DNA of 59,257 nt from Moorena bouillonii PNG (lineage in GTDB: Bacteria; Cyanobacteriota; Cyanobacteriia; Cyanobacteriales; Coleofasciculaceae), in NCBI RefSeq assembly GCF_001942495.1, contig NZ_MKZS01000001.1, positions 6,850,744 to 6,910,000 of the forward strand, in the 5' to 3' direction. Made by a program: the position numbers and the translations under genes. The first letter of the stretch is position 1. Each line of letters starts with the position of its first letter. The notes under the pieces were generated by a model, which did not search any database, was not told the origin of the DNA, and saw only the letters and a program-made list of their open reading frames with translations. Below, one piece after another: positions 54,311-59,257 of this stretch.

Positions 54311-57300
54311 CGCCGGGGAGCACCCGCCCGCGTTCGTCGGCCAGGCCCCGGGCACAGCGGACCTGGCGCCAGAAGCCGGCGGCAAGGGCGGCCGCGCCGA
54401 AAACGAAGATAAGCCGCCAGCCGATGGCACCGACGGAGAAGGCCAGGTAGCCGGCGCCGAGGAACAACAGCAGCAACGGCAGCAATCGTTCCCGGGCACG
54501 GGCGGGAGTGAACGGCTGCCCGCCTCGTGCCAGCACCGCGTTGGCGAAGCGCTCCTGAACTCTCCAGGCCCGGCCGATCGGCCCGGGGCGTCCGTAGACC
54601 TTGTTCAGGTAACGCACCTCGAGGGTCGGCGGCGCTCCTCCCACCGTGGCCGGTTCGACCAACGGCACACGCCGGAAGATGAGGGCTGCGAGCCCGAGGA
54701 ACAGGGAACCGACCAGCAACGTGGTCATGATCTGCCAGGTGGTCGACTGGATGATCTCGTAGCGGATCAGCGGAACCATCGTCAGGCTGACCGCCGCGGC
54801 CCAGCCAATGACGACCCACGGTCCCAGCCGGCCGAAGATGCCGTCCAGTCGATGAAGGAAGACGAAGCCGACCGGGATGACGAGCAGGGTCAGCAGGGTA
54901 GAGGTGACCAGGCCGCCCATGACCACGGTGGCGAAAGGAGGCCACAGTTCGTTGGCCTGCCCGGTGCTCAAGGCCAGCGGCCACAGGCCGGCAACGGTCG
55001 TCGCCGTGGTCATCAAGACCGGACGCGTGCGCTCGCGCACCGCCGCGAGGGCCGCAGCGCCGGCGCTGAACCCGCTGAGCCGGACCCGTGCCTGCATCCG
55101 GTCGACCAGCAGGATCGCGGGATTGACGGTGAGGCCGATCAGGGCCAGCACACCCATCAACGCCATCGGGTCCAGGCCTGGCACGTCCCCCAGCAGTAGC
55201 GCCCAGGTTGCACCGAGCACCGTCAGGGGAAGGGACAGGAGCACCAGGACCGGCATGGTCATCGATTCGAAGGTGATGGCCAGCACCGCGAACAACAGCA
55301 GCAGCACCGGGATCAGCAGCGAGCGGAACCAGCTGTAGGAGTCGTCCGGGTCGGGAACCTCGATCGTGTAGCCCGCAGGGCGATAGACCTCGCCGACGGC
55401 GTCGGTGATCCGCCGGTCCAGCGAGAGTCTTGCGTTCCCCGTCGTCGGCGCCTCGCGGCCCAGCGTGTAGCTGACCTTGACCTGGCGCCTGCCGTTCTCA
55501 TGGGTGATCGTCGGCGGCGGGGGCATTCGTCGAACGTCGGCAACCGCTTCCAGGGGCAGCACTCCCGAACTCGTGTTGAGCCGCAGACGCTCGAGATCCT
55601 TGATCGCGCGGCGTGGGGGTGCCTGGCGGCGTACGGTCAGCGGAATCTCCCGGCCGTCGGGCAGGGTGAATCCGACCTGCATGGCGACTCCCTCACGACG
55701 CACGGTGTTGAGCGCCGGGAGAACCTGGTCGGGGGTCAGGCGGAAGGCGTTCATCGCCATGTCGTCGGCGACCACACGCAGTTCGTCTTGCGCCGAGCGG
55801 GAGGAGATCCGTGCGGTGTCGATCTCGGCAATCGACTCCAGCCGGCCGGCCAACTCGCCTGCCAGCGACAGGAGCCCGCGAGTCTCCGGTCCGGAGATCA
55901 AGACCTCGGTAGAACTGGTGTCGGTCAGGGCGGCCAGACCACCTCCACCGCCGAAGCCATCCTGAACCGTATCCAGTTCCAGGGCGCCTCTGGACTGGCT
56001 CTCGACCCGCCGGGCTGCGGCGCGTACCGTGGCCGCGTTCAGGCCCTCGGGGCGATCCTCGGCGTCGGGGAGCCGCACCGTCAGCTGCCCGTTCTCTTCC
56101 TGGATGGTGCTGTCGACCCCTTCGATGCCGTCGAGCTTCATCACTTCCTGTTCCAGCAGCGCGAAAAGCTCCGAGGCACGGTCGAGGGAATCCGCCGAGT
56201 CGAGGGTCACCGCCAGACGCACGGTGTCCTCCTGCGGAGGATCCTGATTCAAGCTGGTCACCGCGACGGTCGGTAGCACGAACACGACGGTGATCAGCAG
56301 CGCCGTGACGACGCCGGTAACCCAGATGCCCGGTCGCCGGAGGGCCACGATCAGCGTGCCGATGAAGAGTTCACCGGCCCGGTCCGGCGGTTTCAGCCCG
56401 CCGGTGCGTTGCCGTTCCTCCCGCACCCGCTTGACCCGGGCAAGGGCAGCCGGGGCGGCGAGACGACGGGCCAGCAGCGGAACGAGCCCGATGGCGACCA
56501 ACACCGATCCGACCATCGGCAACAGAATCGCCAGCGCCATGATCTCGAGATAGGCGCGAAGTTCGGCGGCGGCGAAGTCGGCGAACATCAACGGCAGGAA
56601 CACCACCGCGTTGGTCGCGCTGGCGGCGAGGATCGCCCGGACCGTGCGCCGGATGCCGTCTGCGGCGGCATCGTCGGCGTGGGCGCCGTGCTCCAGCTGG
56701 CGCTGCACCGCCTCGTAGACGACGATGCTGTTGTCGACCAGGGCGCCGATCACGACGCCGAGCCCGAACAGGGTGATCAGATTGAGCGAGAGCCCGGCCA
56801 CATAGAGCAGGGCCAGGGCAGCCAGCAGGCTGGTGGGCACCGCTACCGCAACCACCGCGACGGCGCGCCACTGGCGCAGGAACAGGAAGAGCACCACCAG
56901 CGCGATGACGAACCCGGTGAGCGCCAGCTCCTTGAGCCGGTCCAGCTGTTTCTCGATCAGGTCCTTCGCCGCATCGAAGTTGATCACGAAGTCCAGGTTG
57001 TAGGGGGCGAACTCTTCGCGGAGCTCGTCGAGTCGCGAGCGCAGCGCCCGGCCGAGGCGAATCAGGTTCGCATCCTCGTCCTGGAAGACGACGATGCCGA
57101 CCGTCGGCTCCCCGTTGACCCGCAGCAGCGTCTGCATCTCGCTCGTGCCGAACTCGATATCGGCGACGTGGCGAAGTTCCACCGGCCGGTCGGCGACGAC
57201 GCGGCTTCGGGAGAGGGTGTCGATGCCCCGGGGCCGCCCGTCAAGCACGACCGCAGTGCGGCGATCCCGGCCCTCGATGCCGCCCAGATAGTCCAGGCGC

Positions 57301-57953
57301 TGGACCGAACGTGACAGCGATGAGACGACCTGCCCCGGTTCGATGCCCAGAGCGGCGCAGCGGTCGGGATCGATTTCCACGGTCAGTTCCTGAGGTGCTC
57401 CCCCTCCGGCGCTGACCCGGGAGACCCCGTCGACCGCCGCCATTCGAGGGACGACCTGATCGTCGACCAGGTCCATCAGGCTGTTCAGGTCGTCCATCCC
57501 GGTGACCTGGATGAACATGGCGAAGCCGACCGCCTGGCTGATGTCGGAGTTGTTGACGTTGATCGTCGTGCCGGCAGGTTGCTCGCGGACCAGGTCCGCC
57601 GCCAGCCGACGCATCTCGAGTTCGCGTACGGCCAGATCGGTACCCGGCCGGAACTCGAGGGTCAGAGTGCCGCCGGAACCTCGAATCGTGGCCCGGGTCT
57701 CGTCCAGGCCTTCCAGCAGCGATGCCCGGGACTCCAGCGGCAGCAGGATTTCCCGCTCGATGACCTCCGGTTCGCTACCGGGCCGGGCAAAAGTGACGAA
57801 CAGCTGTTCACCCGCCACGTCGGGCAGCAGGTTGACCGGGATGCGCTGCCAGGCGATCAGCCCCAGCAGCACGATTCCCAGAAAGAACATCGCCGTCGCG
57901 ACCGGCCGCCGGACCGGAATGGCAAACAGGTCGTTCCGCACCCCGCCGCTCAT
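54310..57953 (-). CDS. RND efflux permease with unusual C-terminal extension, 3' end missing
   Basis: An AcrB/HAE1-type inner-membrane pump of over 1200 residues. TM1 (ATAMFFLGIVLLGLIAWQRI), porter loop, TM2-6 (LALTGFVIALVVLFLFL, LITLFGLGVVIGALVDNSIVVYEA with the proton-relay Asp), second porter loop, and TM7-12 (ALMGVLALIGLTVNPAILLVDRM, RPVLMTTATTVAGLWPLAL) end at about residue 1040. Unlike typical pumps (about 1040 aa), it continues with two more hydrophobic hairpins (WVVIGWAAAVSLTMVPLI, LLVGSLFLGLAALIF; later LLPLLLLFLGAGYLAFSVGAIGW) separated by a soluble piece (LEVRYLNKVYGRPGPIGRAW). True coding ends at the junction near ADERGRVLPGG. The ATG overlaps the stop of the upstream pump (ATGA). 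It belongs to another organism. Confidence 0.88.
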
Positions 57954-59257
57954 CGACGACCCAGTCTCCCGACGCGATCGAGCACCGAGTAGATGCAGGG
58001 AATCACCAGCAGGCAGCCGAGGGTGGAGGCGACGATGCCGCCGATGATCGTCAGCGCCAGCGGGCTACGCAGCCGTGCCGATTCACTGGCGCCGACGGCC
58101 AGGGGGATCAGGGCCAACGCGGTGGTCGCCGTGGTCATCAGGATGGGGCGCAGCCGCAGCGCGGCGGCCCGGGCGAGGGCGGCATTCCGCTCGAGCCCCT
58201 CGCCCATCAATCGCCGGGCAGTTCCGACCAGCAGGATCGCGTCGTTGACGGCGACACCGGCCAGCACGATCAAGCCCAGCGCTTCCATCACGCCGATGGG
58301 GTATCCCCGGGGCACGAGGACGGCGGCGACGCCGATCGAGGCCAGCGGAACCGACATGACCACGGTCAGCGGATGAATCAACGACTCGAAGGTGCCGGCC
58401 AGCACCATGAACAACAGGACGATGGCCAGGATGCCGGCGAGTTGCAGTTCTCCGAAGGTCTTGATCCGTTCTTCTTCCTCACCGGTGAGCTCGGCGCGCA
58501 TCCCCGGCAGGCCGACCTCGGCGAGTACCTCCCGGGCCGCGGCCATGGCCTCGGGGTATTCGTATCCGGGAGCAATGCGCGCCGTCACCAGGGCGATGCG
58601 GCGTTGGTCCCGCCGAAAGACCTCCCGGGCGCCTTCGTGGTGCTCGAATACCGCGACGTCGCCCACGGCCAGACGGGCGCCGGAGCTGGTGGTCATCGGA
58701 ATCCGGTGCAGCTCATCCATTCGAACGCCCGGCAGGCGCAGCATCACGTCCCGCTCCTCGTCGCCCAGCGCGAGGGTGGTGACCTTGCGTCCGTCCAGCG
58801 AAGACTCGATCGCGGCGCCGACCGCCGCGATGTCGATGCCGAGGCCGTCGGCGAGGGTCTGCTCCAGGCGGACCCGCAATTCCGGCGGTCCGCCTTCGAA
58901 GGATGAACGCACGTTCCAGAGTTGAGCGCGCTCGGCCAGTGCCTGCCGCACCTCGGCCGCCCCGCTTCGGAGGTTTTCCAGCGACTGGCCGGCGATCTCG
59001 ATCTCGATCGGTGGGCCGCTGGTGCCCAACGCCTGGGACAACGCCGACGCGCCGACCTCCCAGGAGGCCTCGATACCGCTCATCTCGGCGACGACCGGCG
59101 CCACCCGTTCGACGATGGCGGTCCCGCTCGGTCCGCCGGCAGCCAGACGCACCAGGATCCGCGCGGTGTTCTCCTCGGTCTGCTCATCGCGGATCGTGCG
59201 GTCGTCCTCCGGGATGCGTCCCACCTCCGAGAGCATCGCCTCGAGGTGGTCTCCCGC
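57950..59257 (-). CDS. RND efflux permease, 5' part outside the window
   Basis: The C-terminal ~435 residues of a second RND permease; the frame is open to the window edge. The second porter loop (about the first 265 residues visible) is followed by TM7-12 with LAGILAIVLLFMVLAGTF, VMEALGLIVLAGVAVNDAILLVGTA and RPILMTTATTALALIPLAVGAS. A four-base ATGA overlap links it to the next pump, as in two-permease (MdtBC-like) efflux operons; the periplasmic adaptor gene would lie upstream, outside the window. Confidence 0.9.
   Translation of the reverse strand, partial: AGDHLEAMLSEVGRIPEDDRTIRDEQTEENTARILVRLAAGGPSGTAIVERVAPVVAEMSGIEASWEVGASALSQALGTSGPPIEIEIAGQSLENLRSGAAEVRQALAERAQLWNVRSSFEGGPPELRVRLEQTLADGLGIDIAAVGAAIESSLDGRKVTTLALGDEERDVMLRLPGVRMDELHRIPMTTSSGARLAVGDVAVFEHHEGAREVFRRDQRRIALVTARIAPGYEYPEAMAAAREVLAEVGLPGMRAELTGEEEERIKTFGELQLAGILAIVLLFMVLAGTFESLIHPLTVVMSVPLASIGVAAVLVPRGYPIGVMEALGLIVLAGVAVNDAILLVGTARRLMGEGLERNAALARAAALRLRPILMTTATTALALIPLAVGASESARLRSPLALTIIGGIVASTLGCLLVIPCIYSVLDRVGRLGRR

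Noticed and set aside
54310-54450. PurN ending in a Pro/Arg/Ala-rich tail as a natural fusion
   Set aside because: The tail is antisense to the RND gene in foreign high-GC DNA, and the catalytic end of PurN is missing.
54852-58925. Many long + strand frames opposite the RND genes
   Set aside because: High-GC shadow frames with Arg/Ser/Pro-rich low-complexity translations and no family motifs.
54000-59257. Genomic island with efflux genes acquired by the cyanobacterium
   Set aside because: No integrase, attachment repeat or tRNA at the edge, and both edge genes are cut at one point; misassembly is simpler.

Overview
The window is a chimera of two unrelated genomes. Bases 1 to about 54,309 come from a filamentous marine cyanobacterium that most resembles Moorena (formerly Moorea) producens or bouillonii. 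The signs are moderate GC, many HIP1 octamers (GCGATCGC, for example near 3295, 6359, 10136, 10432, 13073, 33480, 42478, 47501 and 53971), cyanobacterial gene types (PEP-CTERM protein, sucrose synthase, gpmI next to secG), heavy loads of decayed insertion sequences and small dispersed repeats, and a halogenated lipid PKS/NRPS cluster. From about 54,310 to the end the DNA is very GC-rich, has no HIP1 sites and carries tandem RND efflux permeases of a different bacterium. The join cuts purN mid-codon-run and looks like an assembly artefact.

Layout. 0-3 kb: a membrane-anchored hypothetical protein and a frameshifted iscB with an upstream omega-RNA-like region. 3-7 kb: a tandem pair of M16 peptidases (one with the zinc motif, one without) and a peptidoglycan-binding protein. 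7-13 kb: a PEP-CTERM protein, a large Cache-HAMP-HisKA-HATPase-REC-adenylate cyclase signalling protein whose phospho-acceptor histidine is replaced by glutamine, and mnmH. 13-16 kb: a decayed ISAs1 element with intact ends and a choloylglycine-hydrolase-like gene cut off by a small repeat element. 16-43 kb: the biosynthetic cluster. 43-48 kb: a decayed IS982 element and a sucrose synthase gene split by an IS630 element. 48-54 kb: housekeeping genes (M32 carboxypeptidase, matrixin-like peptidase, secG, gpmI, purN start).

The biosynthetic cluster is read on the minus strand in the order fatty acyl-AMP ligase, [IscB + omega RNA], acyl carrier protein, two CylC/ColD/ColE-type dimetal halogenases, a two-module PKS, and a single-module NRPS that starts within the PKS stop codon. 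The logic is: a free fatty acid is activated and loaded on the ACP, chlorinated at unactivated carbons, extended by two malonyl units, joined to serine (A-domain code read as DVWHISLID plus Lys), N- and O-methylated by two methyltransferases inside the A domain, and released by a thioester reductase as an aldehyde or alcohol. A convergent PapA/condensation-fold acyltransferase (16,164-17,489) could esterify the released alcohol. This matches the columbamide type of chlorinated acyl amide.

The most unusual items are the intact IscB nuclease sitting inside the cluster with a structured 5' RNA that shares sequence blocks with that of the second, decayed IscB copy; a 50-bp dispersed repeat that entered a kinase gene in frame; a family of small inverted-repeat elements with variable tandem-repeat cores; and the chimeric junction.
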